29,507 bases of DNA, taken from positions 1-29,507 of the forward strand of contig CAYTZD010000009.1 in the NCBI GenBank assembly GCA_964442345.1, given 5' to 3'. A program made the position numbers and the translations under genes. The notes under the pieces were generated by a model. It did no database searches and was not told where the DNA came from. It worked only from the letters and a program-made list of their open reading frames with translations. Shown piece after piece: positions 14,790-24,469 of the stretch; positions within the stretch are counted from its first letter, which is position 1; each line of letters begins with the position of its first letter. Origin of the DNA: Hippea sp964442345 (GTDB lineage: Bacteria; Campylobacterota_A; Desulfurellia; Desulfurellales; Hippeaceae).

Positions 14790-17318
14790 ATGAATAAAGT
14801 CAAAGGTGTTATCATGGCAGGTGGTTTTGGAACAAGGATGCAGCCGTTGACGCATTCAACACCAAAACCAATGGTACCCGTTATGAACATACCGATGATG
14901 GAATATATGCTTGAAAACCTTATCAAAGCAGGAATCAATGAGATAGTAATACTGCTTTATTTTCTGCCTGATGTGGTAAAGGATTATTTTAAGGACGGCT
15001 CAAAGTGGAATGTAAAAATAGACTATGTTTTACCCGATGCCGACTACGGAACAGCAGGGGCAGTCAAAAAAGCAAAAGAATTTTTAGATACGACATTTAT
15101 CGTTGTAAGTGGCGATGTAATTACAGACTTTGACCTTTCAAAGATAACAGATTTTCACTTTAAGAAAAACTCAAAACTGACCATTGGTTTAACTTCTGTA
15201 GATAATCCGCTGCAATTTGGCGTCGTAATAGCAAATAGCGACGGAAAAATAGAGAAGTTTTTGGAAAAACCCAGCTGGGGGGAAGTCTTCAGCGATACAA
15301 TAAACACAGGCATCTATGTAATAGAACCCGACATATTGGACTTTGTGCCTTCAGGTGAGAGCTTTGATTTTGCTAAAAACCTGTTTCCGCTTTTAATGAA
15401 AGAAGGCATTGATTTAATGGGTTATACGCTTGATGGATATTGGCGTGATGTAGGCAATCCAGACAGCTACAGAGAAGTCCATAAAGATATATTCTTCAGA
15501 AGGGTAAACATCAAGCCAAAAGGCAAAAAAATAGAGTTTGCAGAAGGCGTCTTGTATGCACTTGGCGATTTTCAATTGGGCGATAATGTTAAAATAATAG
15601 ATACGGTCGTTATAGATGATGGCGTAACGGTTGAAAAAAACAGCATATTAAGCAATGTCTGCATAGGCAAAAATAGCAAAATAGGCAGAGATTGCAATCT
15701 GAGAAATTCCATTATCTGGCATGATACGGAGATTGGCGATAGGGTTGTAATGGACAATGCCGTCATATGCAATGATGTCAGGGTAGGCAACGGCGTAAAG
15801 GCAAAGGCAGGCGTTATACTTGCAGAAGCTTGCGATGTAGGTCAACTTGCCACATTCGAACATGATATTGTCGTATGGCCTAATAAAAAGATAGATGCAG
15901 CATCAATCGTCAAAAACAACATAATATGGGGTAGCAGATTCAAAAACACACTTTTCGAAAACGGCATAATAAACGGAAAAACAAACATAGAACTAAGCTG
16001 CGATGTCGCATGCAAGATTGGTGAAGCCTTCGGCAGCCAACTTCCCGTAGGAAGCAAGGTCTTGGTTGGAAGGGACTATTCTGCTGCATCACGAATGATA
16101 AAAAGAGCCTTCGTCAGTGGCTTACTTGCAACGGGTATTGTCGTTGTGGATATGAAATCTATACCTTTGGTGGTTTTAAGACACGCAATAAATAGGGATA
16201 ACAACATTGTTGCAGGTGCTTACTTCAAAAGGGATCTTTACGATCCTTCAGCTGTGGAACTTGTCCTTTTCAACGAATATGGTTTAAAGCTTGACACAAA
16301 TAGTTCAAAAGCCGTTGATAAAAGCTTCTTCAAAGAAGAGTTCAGACGCGTAGATTACAAACAGATAGGTAAAATCATCGACAATCAGATTATAAGGGAT
16401 GAGAAGTTTTACAAGTATTCCCACGAGATAGAAAGACTAATAGACCATAAAATCATCAGGGAAAGCAACATAAGGGTTGTCGTTGACCTGTTCTATGGCA
16501 TAACAAAGGATATATTCCCATACATCATGACGATGCTTCAGATAGACAACATAACATTGAATGCATATACAGATGAGATAAAACTTGCAAACATATCGCA
16601 CTATGAGAGCAAAAACCTAAAGGATATATCGACGATGGTTAAAAGCCTTAATCTCGATTTTGGAATACTTATATACCCTTACAGCCAAAGAAGGATTCTG
16701 GTTGACGACAAAGGCGAAGTTTTGAGTATGACGCTTGCCTTAAACGCTGTTTTGGATTTAATGAATAAAGAAGCCAAAAGAGTCAAAAGAAAAATGAAGA
16801 TACTACTTCCAAGCTGGTCTGCCGATTTAAACGATGATTATTTCGACAATCTTATCATTATGCGTGGAAACTATATGGATTTTGGCATAGAGCAGCTAAA
16901 AAACTTTGATATGATAGCAAAGGTTGATGGCAACTGCGCATTTCCTGAATTCTCACTTTACAGGGATGCCATATTTTCATCCCTTAAACTGATGGAGCTA
17001 CTTGCCAAAAACTCAACAAAATTATCAGAACTTGGAAGAAATATACAAGATTTCTTCTACAAATCATGGTCTGTAGCCTGTCCACAGCTTAAAAAAGGCA
17101 AGATAATGAAAAGATTTCTTGATGAAGCAAAGAAGAAACAGTATTCAACTGTCGATGGCATAAAGGTCTGGGAGAGCAACACAGATTGGATAATGGTTAT
17201 GCCAGACCCTTATAGCGAACAGCTAAACATCTACATTCAGGCTATCAATGATAAGAAGGGTATGGAGATATACGAACACTACATAACACTTATAAATAAC
17301 TGGTTGAAAGAGAGTTAA
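14790..17318 (+). CDS. Sugar-1-phosphate nucleotidyltransferase fused to a degenerate phosphomutase domain
   Basis: The product is 842 residues. Residues 1-235 form a nucleotidyltransferase: GGFGTRMQPLT at 11-21 with KP at 26-27, SGDV at 107-110, EKP at 159-161 and NTGIYVIEP at 172-180, so it should join a sugar phosphate to an NTP. Residues about 255-385 are hexapeptide (left-handed beta-helix) repeats. Residues about 390-842 have the domain order of phosphoglucomutase/phosphomannomutase, but the catalytic loops are not recognisable: AGAYFKRDLYDP (475-486) stands where TASHNP is expected and IYPYSQR (628-634) where DGDGDR is expected. Relatives are often annotated as mannose-1-phosphate guanylyltransferase. 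As first gene of a glycogen operon lacking glgC, it may supply ADP- or UDP-glucose; this is inference, and GDP-mannose synthesis remains an alternative. Confidence 0.88.
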   Translation: MNKVKGVIMAGGFGTRMQPLTHSTPKPMVPVMNIPMMEYMLENLIKAGINEIVILLYFLPDVVKDYFKDGSKWNVKIDYVLPDADYGTAGAVKKAKEFLDTTFIVVSGDVITDFDLSKITDFHFKKNSKLTIGLTSVDNPLQFGVVIANSDGKIEKFLEKPSWGEVFSDTINTGIYVIEPDILDFVPSGESFDFAKNLFPLLMKEGIDLMGYTLDGYWRDVGNPDSYREVHKDIFFRRVNIKPKGKKIEFAEGVLYALGDFQLGDNVKIIDTVVIDDGVTVEKNSILSNVCIGKNSKIGRDCNLRNSIIWHDTEIGDRVVMDNAVICNDVRVGNGVKAKAGVILAEACDVGQLATFEHDIVVWPNKKIDAASIVKNNIIWGSRFKNTLFENGIINGKTNIELSCDVACKIGEAFGSQLPVGSKVLVGRDYSAASRMIKRAFVSGLLATGIVVVDMKSIPLVVLRHAINRDNNIVAGAYFKRDLYDPSAVELVLFNEYGLKLDTNSSKAVDKSFFKEEFRRVDYKQIGKIIDNQIIRDEKFYKYSHEIERLIDHKIIRESNIRVVVDLFYGITKDIFPYIMTMLQIDNITLNAYTDEIKLANISHYESKNLKDISTMVKSLNLDFGILIYPYSQRRILVDDKGEVLSMTLALNAVLDLMNKEAKRVKRKMKILLPSWSADLNDDYFDNLIIMRGNYMDFGIEQLKNFDMIAKVDGNCAFPEFSLYRDAIFSSLKLMELLAKNSTKLSELGRNIQDFFYKSWSVACPQLKKGKIMKRFLDEAKKKQYSTVDGIKVWESNTDWIMVMPDPYSEQLNIYIQAINDKKGMEIYEHYITLINNWLKES

Positions 17319-17320
17319 CT

Positions 17321-19309
17321 ATGGTAAAGGTTGCTTTTTTGTGGCACATGCATCAACCGTTTTATTTGGATTCAAGCGGTTCTTTGAGATTGCCGTGGGT
17401 TTTTCTGCATGCAATTAAAGATTATTACGATATGCCGTATATAGCAGACAGGTTTAACGCAAAGGTCTCCTTCAATATCACACCGTCTCTTATAGAACAG
17501 CTTAAGCTTTATGAGAAAAAACATTTAGATACAGACTACTTCTTAAAGCTGATATCTCAAAAACCATCGGAACTTTCAAGCAAAGAGAGAAATTGGGTCG
17601 TAAAGATATGCAAAAGCTCACAATTTGACACGATGGTAAAGCCATTAACAAGATACGCAGAACTTTACGATAAAGAGAACTTTGACGATAACGAACTTTT
17701 AGAGCTTGAAGTTTTATTTCTCCTTTCGTGGTGTGGCAATTATTTAAAAAAGACAAACGAAGTCGTTAAAGAATTATTAAAAAAGCAGAAAAACTATACC
17801 AATGAAGACAAGCAGGCGCTTTTAAATGAACTTATTCTCTTTATAAAGAAAATTCTACCATTTTACAAAGAGCTTTACAAAAAAGGCAAAATAGAACTTC
17901 TAACAACACCTTATACCCATCCCATCCTACCGCTTCTGATAGATTTAACCGTCGCAGGCGAAGAGTTTGAAGAGATATCAGAAGGATTATCGCTTAAGGA
18001 CGATGCAGAAAAGCACATAGAAAGGGCTATAGATATATTCAATCAAACATTTGATAATATGCCTTATGGGTTTTGGCCTGCAGAAGGTGCCGTAAGTGAA
18101 GATGCGGTGAATATGATCAAAAACCACGGTATAAAGTGGGTTGGAAGTGATCAGGATATACTGCTTAAGTCAATGGATTCTGCCGATATCTATAAAACCT
18201 ACGACTTTGGCGGCATACTGATGGGATTCAGGGACAAAGAACTCAGCGACAAGATAGGTTTTGTCTATAAGGCATATCCTACAGATAAAGCCATAGATGA
18301 TTTTATTTATCAATTAAAAAAGATTGATAAAAATTATAAAAACCCAACAGTATATGTTATATTGGACGGTGAGAATGCCTGGGAATTTTATCCCAACAAC
18401 GGCTATGATTTTTTAAGTGGATTGTATGAGAAGATGGTTGAAGATGAATCCATTGAACTTGTGAAGGTATCCGAACTAAAAGCCGATAAAGAGCTAAAAA
18501 ACCTATCTGCTGGTTCGTGGATATTTGGGAATTTTAGCACCTGGATAGGCGATAATCAGAAAAACAGAGCATGGGAGCTTCTATTTTTAACAAAGAAAGA
18601 CTTTTTAAGGCATAAAGAGAAACTCGACAAGGAAAATCTAAATAAGATACAAGATCTGTTTTTAATGGCTGAAGCTTCGGATTGGTTCTGGTGGTATGGA
18701 GAAGGACACTACAGCGAGCATGAATTTGAATACGACAGGCTTTACAGAAACAACCTTATTCAAATATACGAAATCTTGGGTATCAACCCACCTGCGGCAC
18801 TGTTTGAGCCAATAACAAAATACAGCGATGTATCTGCCATTATTGTTAGGCCAAAGTTTGAGATAAACCCTGTAATAGATGGCAAGATAACATCGTTCTT
18901 TGAATGGCTTGGCAGTGGCGTTATAGACGAAAGCAGAAGCTTCTCAACAATGGACACAGCAAGAGGACCCATCCACAAAATCTATTTCGGTCAGAACAAA
19001 GAGAAGCTGTTTGTAAGATTTGACGGAGAGATAGACGAATTAAGAAGAAAAGGAGAACTGCTTATTCACGCAAAGGAATTTGATATGCCACTGCGCATAA
19101 GCTTAAGAGAACCTGTATTTGATGAAAATATTGAAGTGGCAAGCTATAAAATCATAGAGATAGCGTTATCAAAAAAGATGTTTAAATCCAGCAAGGTAGG
19201 TTTGAGATTTGAACTAATCGTTGAAGATAAAGTCGTTCAAATACTGCCAAGCTTAAGAGAGATGACATTGAATTTAGAAGAAGACTTTGCAAAAAACTGG
19301 TTTGTGTAG
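17321..19309 (+). CDS. GH57 alpha-amylase/amylopullulanase-type glycoside hydrolase
   Basis: The 662-residue protein carries the five GH57 conserved regions: HMHQP at 9-13, the IELLTTPYTHPILPLL segment near 191-206, GFWPAEGAVS at 250-259 with nucleophile E255, LDGENAWEF at 348-356 with the general acid D349, and the DWFWWYGEGH region near 454-463. GSWIFGNFSTWIGD with KNRAWELL (398-421) is typical of the amylopullulanase branch. After about residue 500 there is a beta-rich C-terminal domain. There is no signal peptide, so it should work on intracellular alpha-glucan (alpha-1,4 and perhaps alpha-1,6 bonds) rather than external starch. The gene begins two bases after the previous stop. Confidence 0.92.
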   Translation: MVKVAFLWHMHQPFYLDSSGSLRLPWVFLHAIKDYYDMPYIADRFNAKVSFNITPSLIEQLKLYEKKHLDTDYFLKLISQKPSELSSKERNWVVKICKSSQFDTMVKPLTRYAELYDKENFDDNELLELEVLFLLSWCGNYLKKTNEVVKELLKKQKNYTNEDKQALLNELILFIKKILPFYKELYKKGKIELLTTPYTHPILPLLIDLTVAGEEFEEISEGLSLKDDAEKHIERAIDIFNQTFDNMPYGFWPAEGAVSEDAVNMIKNHGIKWVGSDQDILLKSMDSADIYKTYDFGGILMGFRDKELSDKIGFVYKAYPTDKAIDDFIYQLKKIDKNYKNPTVYVILDGENAWEFYPNNGYDFLSGLYEKMVEDESIELVKVSELKADKELKNLSAGSWIFGNFSTWIGDNQKNRAWELLFLTKKDFLRHKEKLDKENLNKIQDLFLMAEASDWFWWYGEGHYSEHEFEYDRLYRNNLIQIYEILGINPPAALFEPITKYSDVSAIIVRPKFEINPVIDGKITSFFEWLGSGVIDESRSFSTMDTARGPIHKIYFGQNKEKLFVRFDGEIDELRRKGELLIHAKEFDMPLRISLREPVFDENIEVASYKIIEIALSKKMFKSSKVGLRFELIVEDKVVQILPSLREMTLNLEEDFAKNWFV

Positions 19310-19316
19310 GTGATAT

Positions 19317-21296
19317 ATGTTTTTATTTGGCGTTCATATGCATCAGCCTGTTGATAACTTCAAAAGTGCTATAGATAAAGCAGTTAAAAAGTGTTATATG
19401 CCGTTTTTTGAGACGGTTTATAAGTTTAAAGATTTTAGGTTTTCGCTGCACTGTAGCGGTTGGTTGTTTGACAAGATAAAAAACGAATACAATGATTTAT
19501 TTGAACTGATAAGAGAGCTTGTTTCTTGTAAAAGAATTGAATTATTTGGTGGTGGCTATTACGAACCGATACTTTCAGCCATTCCACCAAAGGATAGAAT
19601 TGCCCAATTAAAAAGATTGTCCCACTTCATAGAAGATAACTTTGAAGTCTCACCAAAGGGCGTATGGATAGCAGAAAGGGTGTGGGATGAAAGCATTATA
19701 GAACAGCTTGTTGATTCTGGCTTTGAATATGCTGCTGTTGATGACCATCACTTCTTTGTCTCGGGAACAACAAAAATAGACAGCTACTATCTAACAGAAT
19801 ACGCATATAAGAGATTTGCTATCTTTCCTATTTTAAGAAAGTTGAGATACGCTTTGCCGTTTTGGAATTCTAACGATGCAGTCTCGCTTATAAAAAATCT
19901 GCGTTTTGCGCCTGTCTTTGATGACCTTGAAAAATTTGGATTGTGGCCTAATACGCACAAATGGGTATATAAAGATGGATGGCTTAGGCAGTTTTTAGAA
20001 AAGCTAAAGGAATCGCAGATAGAAACTGTTTTGTTTAATGAGTTTTTCAAAAACAACAAACCCAATGGCCTTGTGTATCTTGATAATGTATCATACATCG
20101 AGATGGGAAAGTGGTCTTTAAGAAGTGATATGCAGTTAGTCGTAGAGAAGGCAAAAGAGATACTCAACGCAAATGGATTTGACAGCGAACTTATAGTAAG
20201 AGATGGCTTATGGAAGAACTTTTTTGTAAAGTATGAAGAATCAAACTGGATTCACAAAAGGATGCTTGAGTTATCCTTATCGCTTCCAAAGAAAGAAAAA
20301 TACAGGGATTCCCTTTATAGGCTTCAGACAAACGATGTATTCTGGCATGGCGTTTTTGGTGGCATATACCTGCCGAATTTAAGGGATAATGCATACAGAT
20401 ACCTAATAGAATGCGAAAATACACTAAAGAAAACAGACACAATAGAGATAAAGGATACAAATATTGATGGATACGACGAGATTAAGTTTTACTCTCCAAA
20501 GATTATAGCGATATTTGATTCACGATACGGTGGTCAGCTTGTAGAATTAGACGATAGAGAAACACTGTTTAACTTTCAAAACACATTAACAAGAAGGGAA
20601 GAATCATACCATTACACGCTTAGATACGAAGAAGAGACAGAACACAAAGGCGCAATAGATACGATACATTCATCAAAGATGCAGCTTGATGGCTCTTTGC
20701 AAGAACATCTAAACTTTGACTGGTATCTAAAGCGTTCGTTTATAGACCATATAACAAACGAAACATTCGACATCAAAAGCTTTTATCGTTGCAACTTTAG
20801 AGAGTATTCAGATTTTGCCAATCAACCGTTTGAGTATTTAGAAGAAGAAAACGCCGTTAGATTTTTTAGAGACGGCGGAATTTACGAAGATGCAGCAAGC
20901 TACAAAAGTCGTTTAGAGAAGAGATTTTTAAAAAGAGATAATGGTTTTGGGTTTGAGATAACATTAGAAACAGAAAGCAAAAACAGTTATTTATACTTTA
21001 TCGAGTTAAACCTGCACTTTGCAGACTATTCAAAGGTCAAGATAGATGGAATTAAATTCAACAAAAGGCACGAAGAAAACAGCATAGGTATGTTTGCTAT
21101 AGAAGATGGATTTACAAACAGGCTTATAAGATTTAGGCTTAACAATCTATTTAGGCTTATGGTTGTGCCACTAAACACCGTCTCAAAAAGCGAAAAGGGA
21201 TTTGAGCTTACAACACAAGGATTAAGCTTTGCTATAGTAATGCCATTCAGTAGAAGTTTAAAACTAAAAGGAGAGTTGGAATTAAGCTATGTCTGA
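19317..21296 (+). CDS. GH57 4-alpha-glucanotransferase
   Basis: The protein is 659 residues, about the length of the well-studied Thermococcus litoralis enzyme. It shows HMHQP at 7-11, GGGYYEPIL at 78-86, GVWIAERVWD at 115-124 with nucleophile E120, VDDHHFF at 141-147, and FDDLEKFGLWPNTHKWVY at 201-218 containing the acid/base aspartate. The second half is the beta-sandwich domain found in this subfamily (DUF1925/1926 type). It transfers maltooligosaccharide units between alpha-glucan chains and would remodel chain lengths during glycogen synthesis or breakdown. No signal peptide. It ends overlapping the galT-family gene by 8 bases. Confidence 0.92.
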   Translation: MFLFGVHMHQPVDNFKSAIDKAVKKCYMPFFETVYKFKDFRFSLHCSGWLFDKIKNEYNDLFELIRELVSCKRIELFGGGYYEPILSAIPPKDRIAQLKRLSHFIEDNFEVSPKGVWIAERVWDESIIEQLVDSGFEYAAVDDHHFFVSGTTKIDSYYLTEYAYKRFAIFPILRKLRYALPFWNSNDAVSLIKNLRFAPVFDDLEKFGLWPNTHKWVYKDGWLRQFLEKLKESQIETVLFNEFFKNNKPNGLVYLDNVSYIEMGKWSLRSDMQLVVEKAKEILNANGFDSELIVRDGLWKNFFVKYEESNWIHKRMLELSLSLPKKEKYRDSLYRLQTNDVFWHGVFGGIYLPNLRDNAYRYLIECENTLKKTDTIEIKDTNIDGYDEIKFYSPKIIAIFDSRYGGQLVELDDRETLFNFQNTLTRREESYHYTLRYEEETEHKGAIDTIHSSKMQLDGSLQEHLNFDWYLKRSFIDHITNETFDIKSFYRCNFREYSDFANQPFEYLEEENAVRFFRDGGIYEDAASYKSRLEKRFLKRDNGFGFEITLETESKNSYLYFIELNLHFADYSKVKIDGIKFNKRHEENSIGMFAIEDGFTNRLIRFRLNNLFRLMVVPLNTVSKSEKGFELTTQGLSFAIVMPFSRSLKLKGELELSYV

Positions 21297-22326
21297 AATC
21301 AGATTTGACCTTATACATAACGAGTATGCGCTGATATCACCAGAACGATTGCATAGACCAAACCTGTATGCAACCGTAGGCAACAAAAGCCTTGACAACA
21401 GGCAATACGATTGTCCTTTCTGCGAAGGCAACGAACATCTAACACCGCCTGAGATATTCGCTATCAGAAACAACGAACCCAACAAAGCTGGCTGGAAGGT
21501 TAGAGTAATACCAAACCTTTACAAAGCCGTTCAGATAGAAACACCGTTTGGATCTAAGGAAGCAGGCCATTACGAAGTGTGGAATGGCTATGGCGCCCAC
21601 GAAGTTATCATAGACACACCAAGACACATAACAAAAATGAACCAGCTAAGCAAAGATGAATACTATAACTGGCTGCATGTTTTGAGATTAAGGGTAGCCG
21701 ACTTAAAAAACGATAAAAGGATGGTTTATGTAACGCTATTTAAAAATCATGGTTATTATGCTGGTGCAACCCAATCACATCCACACACGCAGATTATAGC
21801 ACTACCTGTTCTACCAAAACAGAAACTAAGCTGGTTTAGGTATGCCTTTGAATATTACAAGAGAAACTCACGCAGCATCTTTGACACCGTCATAGAGAAA
21901 GAAAAAAACGATGCTGTAAGGGTGATAGCAGAAAATAATTATTTTATAGCATTTGCTCCGTTTGCTTCATCGTTTGCCTTTGAAGTAATTATCGCAAGTA
22001 AAACACAGGAAACTTCAACAATCATTGATTTAACAGACAAGCAGATTAACGAACTTGCAAAGTTTTTAAGAAGGATTATCAGGGCGTTTTACAACCAGCT
22101 TGGAGATTTCGACTTCAATCTCGTCTTTGGCTTACCACCTTTGAACAAAAATTATGTAAGTGAAGAATTTTTTGATAAACTAAATCTGTTCTGGCGTTTT
22201 CATATAAGAATATTGCCAAGACTGTTTTCGTTGGGTGGGTTTGAATTTGAAAGTGGCGTTTACATCAACCCTGTTTTACCAGAAGACGCTGCGGCATTTT
22301 TAAGAGATTCGTTAGAAGGAGAGTAA
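21289..22326 (+). CDS. galT: GalT-family sugar-1-phosphate nucleotidylyltransferase
   Basis: The 345-residue HIT-superfamily enzyme has the zinc CPFC motif at 42-45 and the active-site HPHTQ at 164-168, where H166 should carry the covalent UMP or AMP intermediate. GalT swaps UMP between UDP-glucose and galactose-1-phosphate; the plant homologue ADP-glucose phosphorylase instead uses ADP-glucose and phosphate. No other galactose (Leloir) gene is here, and the neighbours all handle glucan, so a role in the ADP/UDP-glucose and glucose-1-phosphate balance is an attractive inference. Sequence alone does not decide between these. The gene overlaps the glucanotransferase by 8 bases and is followed two bases later by glgA. 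Confidence 0.88.
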   Translation: MSEIRFDLIHNEYALISPERLHRPNLYATVGNKSLDNRQYDCPFCEGNEHLTPPEIFAIRNNEPNKAGWKVRVIPNLYKAVQIETPFGSKEAGHYEVWNGYGAHEVIIDTPRHITKMNQLSKDEYYNWLHVLRLRVADLKNDKRMVYVTLFKNHGYYAGATQSHPHTQIIALPVLPKQKLSWFRYAFEYYKRNSRSIFDTVIEKEKNDAVRVIAENNYFIAFAPFASSFAFEVIIASKTQETSTIIDLTDKQINELAKFLRRIIRAFYNQLGDFDFNLVFGLPPLNKNYVSEEFFDKLNLFWRFHIRILPRLFSLGGFEFESGVYINPVLPEDAAAFLRDSLEGE

Positions 22327-22328
22327 AA

Positions 22329-23678
22329 ATGAGAATTGTATTTGCTGCAGCTGAGTTATTCGGCTATGCCAAAAGTGGCGGACTTGCCGATGTCTCTTAT
22401 GCTTTACCAAAGGCTTTGGGTAAATTTCATGAAACCGCACGCATTGTGCCAGCTTATAAGTTTGCAAACCCTTTGGGTAGTAAAGCCTTTGAATTCTCTG
22501 TTTTTGGAGAGAATACAGAAGTCTATATCGACGATTTCGGCGGTGTAAAAACATATTTCATTCACAATAAAACGCTAAGCAACACAGAACACATCTACAC
22601 TCAAAGCGAGAAAGAGCCTTTGCGTTTTGCCATATTCAGCAAAAGCATAGTCGAACTATCAAAACGGCTGAATGCAGATGTTATGATACTAAACGACTGG
22701 CATACGGCTTTGGCTGCATATTATGCTAAAAGAGAAAATATCAAAACAAAAAGCATGCTTGTTGTCCACAATCTCTGCTATCAGGGCGTATTTGATTCTG
22801 CCTATTTAGAAAAAATCGGCATAGACATAAAAGATTTCAACCCTGAAGCATTTGAATTCTATGGCAAACTAAACATCCTAAAAGGCGGCATAGCCTTCTG
22901 CGATAAGCTTATAACGGTAAGCAAAAGATACGCAGAAGAGATACTAACAGAGCAATTCGGCTGTGGACTTAATGGCTTTCTACTTAAACACAAAGATAAG
23001 CTTTTAGGTATTCTAAACGGCATAGATTACGACGAATTTAACCCTGAAAACGATAAATTCTTAAAATTCAACTTCTCTTCAAAAAACCTACAAGGCAAGT
23101 GGTTTAACAAAAGGGCTTTAATAAAAGATATAGGACTAAAGAAAGCATCTTTACCACTATTTGCATTCATAGGCAGGCTAACGCAACAAAAAGGCATTGA
23201 ACTTCTAAAAAAGCAGATGGAGAAACTACTTAAAAAAGATATAAACTTCGTGATGATTGGCGATGGAGAGACTCAACCCTTCAAAAACTTCTCCAAATAC
23301 CCAAATTTCTACTTCAAAGAAGGATACGACGAATCATTTGCACGAAACCTGTATGCAGCATCTGACTTTATCCTTGCACCAAGCGAATTTGAACCGTGCG
23401 GACTAATTCAGATGATAGCCTTCAGATATGGAGCAATTCCCATTGCAAGGGCTGTTGGTGGTCTAAAAGAGACCATAAACGAAGATTTTGACAATCCAGC
23501 CTGCGGTGCTGGTTTTCTCTTTGAAAAGGAAGATGAATTCTTATCAAAGATAGAAGAAGCCTTAGATCTGTTTAAGAACAAAAACAGACTAAATTTTATA
23601 AGAAAATTCAATATGCAGTGTGATTTTTCAGCAGACAGAAGCGCAAAAGAGTATTTGAAGGTTTTAGAAGCTTTATGA
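22329..23678 (+). CDS. glgA: Glycogen (starch) synthase, GT5 family, first copy
   Basis: The 449-residue GT-B glycosyltransferase has K15 in AKSGGLADV, NDWHTA in the N-terminal half, VVHNLCYQG, IGRLTQQKG (donor-phosphate R and K) and EFEPCGLIQM near 352-361 with the catalytic glutamate, so all GT5 key residues remain. It is about 30-40 residues shorter than typical GlgA: the loop after about residue 45 and the region before NDWH are reduced. It would add glucose from ADP- or UDP-glucose to glucan ends in the cytoplasm. A good AAGGAG site precedes the ATG. It ends in an ATGA overlap with the ROK kinase gene. Confidence 0.9.
   Translation: MRIVFAAAELFGYAKSGGLADVSYALPKALGKFHETARIVPAYKFANPLGSKAFEFSVFGENTEVYIDDFGGVKTYFIHNKTLSNTEHIYTQSEKEPLRFAIFSKSIVELSKRLNADVMILNDWHTALAAYYAKRENIKTKSMLVVHNLCYQGVFDSAYLEKIGIDIKDFNPEAFEFYGKLNILKGGIAFCDKLITVSKRYAEEILTEQFGCGLNGFLLKHKDKLLGILNGIDYDEFNPENDKFLKFNFSSKNLQGKWFNKRALIKDIGLKKASLPLFAFIGRLTQQKGIELLKKQMEKLLKKDINFVMIGDGETQPFKNFSKYPNFYFKEGYDESFARNLYAASDFILAPSEFEPCGLIQMIAFRYGAIPIARAVGGLKETINEDFDNPACGAGFLFEKEDEFLSKIEEALDLFKNKNRLNFIRKFNMQCDFSADRSAKEYLKVLEAL
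22913..22944 (+). repeat. 32-base direct repeat, copy 1 (within first glgA)
   Basis: This tract is identical over 32 bases to 25116-25147 in the second glgA. It encodes the conserved TVSKRYAEEI segment of GT5 enzymes, with all third codon positions the same in both copies. Confidence 0.9.
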
Positions 23679-24469
23679 GACTTGCCGTTGACATAGGTGG
23701 AAGCTATTTAAGATATGAAGTTTTAAATAGCAAAACAAAAGGCAAAATTTCAATAAAGAATTTAGACATAATCGGCTTTTTAAAAGGGTTAATAGAAAAG
23801 CACAAAGTAAATAAAATCGCAGTATCGTTTGCAGGACAGGTTAAAAACAGCAAGATAATCAGCGCACCAAACATAAACTTAAAAAATATAGACTTAGAAA
23901 AAGAACTTGGCGTTGAAGTCATATTGAGAAACGACCTTTACTGTGCTGCAATAGCAGAAGCGCACTTTTTTAACTCCAATAACATAGTTGCTATTTATTC
24001 TGGCACGGGTCTTGGATGCGGCGCTGTTTTAAATGGCAAACCTATCCTAAGCGATGCCATATACGGATGTGAAATTGGCCATATTGGATACAAAGAAGCA
24101 CCGTTTAGATGCGGATGTTCAAAAAACAACTGCCTTGAGTTATACGCATCTGGCAGCGGCATAGAAAAGTGGGTTGAGTTTTATAACTTAGACAACAGCG
24201 ATTTGTGTTATCTGTATGAGATAAAGCACAAGATAGCAGAAGAGTATTTAGAAGCCTTGGCATTTGCCGTTGGCGTTGCCATAGCTATCTTCAACCCAGA
24301 GATTGTTGTTCTTGGCGGTGGGATAGTAAAAAGATGCGACTTTATCTTGGATGAAGTTAGAAAAAGAGCAAAAAGATACGCAATGCCGTCTGCTTTTGAT
24401 AATTTAAGGATAGAAAAGACACAAATTGAAAACGGTTCTTTAGAAGGAGCAAAACTACTACTAAAATGA
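23675..24469 (+). CDS. ROK-family glucokinase
   Basis: The 264-residue sugar kinase begins with the phosphate loop DIGGSYLRYE (6-15), has catalytic D87 in RNDLYCAA, GTGLGCGAVL at 110-119, and the ROK zinc motif with H136 (EIGHIG) and C146, C148 and C153 (CGCSKNNC). It phosphorylates glucose with ATP to glucose-6-phosphate, recovering glucose freed by the amylolytic enzymes of the cluster. Somewhat shorter than typical ROK kinases (about 300). It lacks an N-terminal DNA-binding domain, so it is a kinase rather than a ROK repressor. Four-base ATGA overlaps link it to both flanking glycogen synthase genes. Confidence 0.9.
   Translation: MRLAVDIGGSYLRYEVLNSKTKGKISIKNLDIIGFLKGLIEKHKVNKIAVSFAGQVKNSKIISAPNINLKNIDLEKELGVEVILRNDLYCAAIAEAHFFNSNNIVAIYSGTGLGCGAVLNGKPILSDAIYGCEIGHIGYKEAPFRCGCSKNNCLELYASGSGIEKWVEFYNLDNSDLCYLYEIKHKIAEEYLEALAFAVGVAIAIFNPEIVVLGGGIVKRCDFILDEVRKRAKRYAMPSAFDNLRIEKTQIENGSLEGAKLLLK

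Noticed and set aside
15945..17318. Phosphomutase-like region as a separate broken gene
   Set aside because: It is in one continuous open frame with the nucleotidyltransferase, without a stop or internal start signal, and such fused proteins are known in other bacteria.
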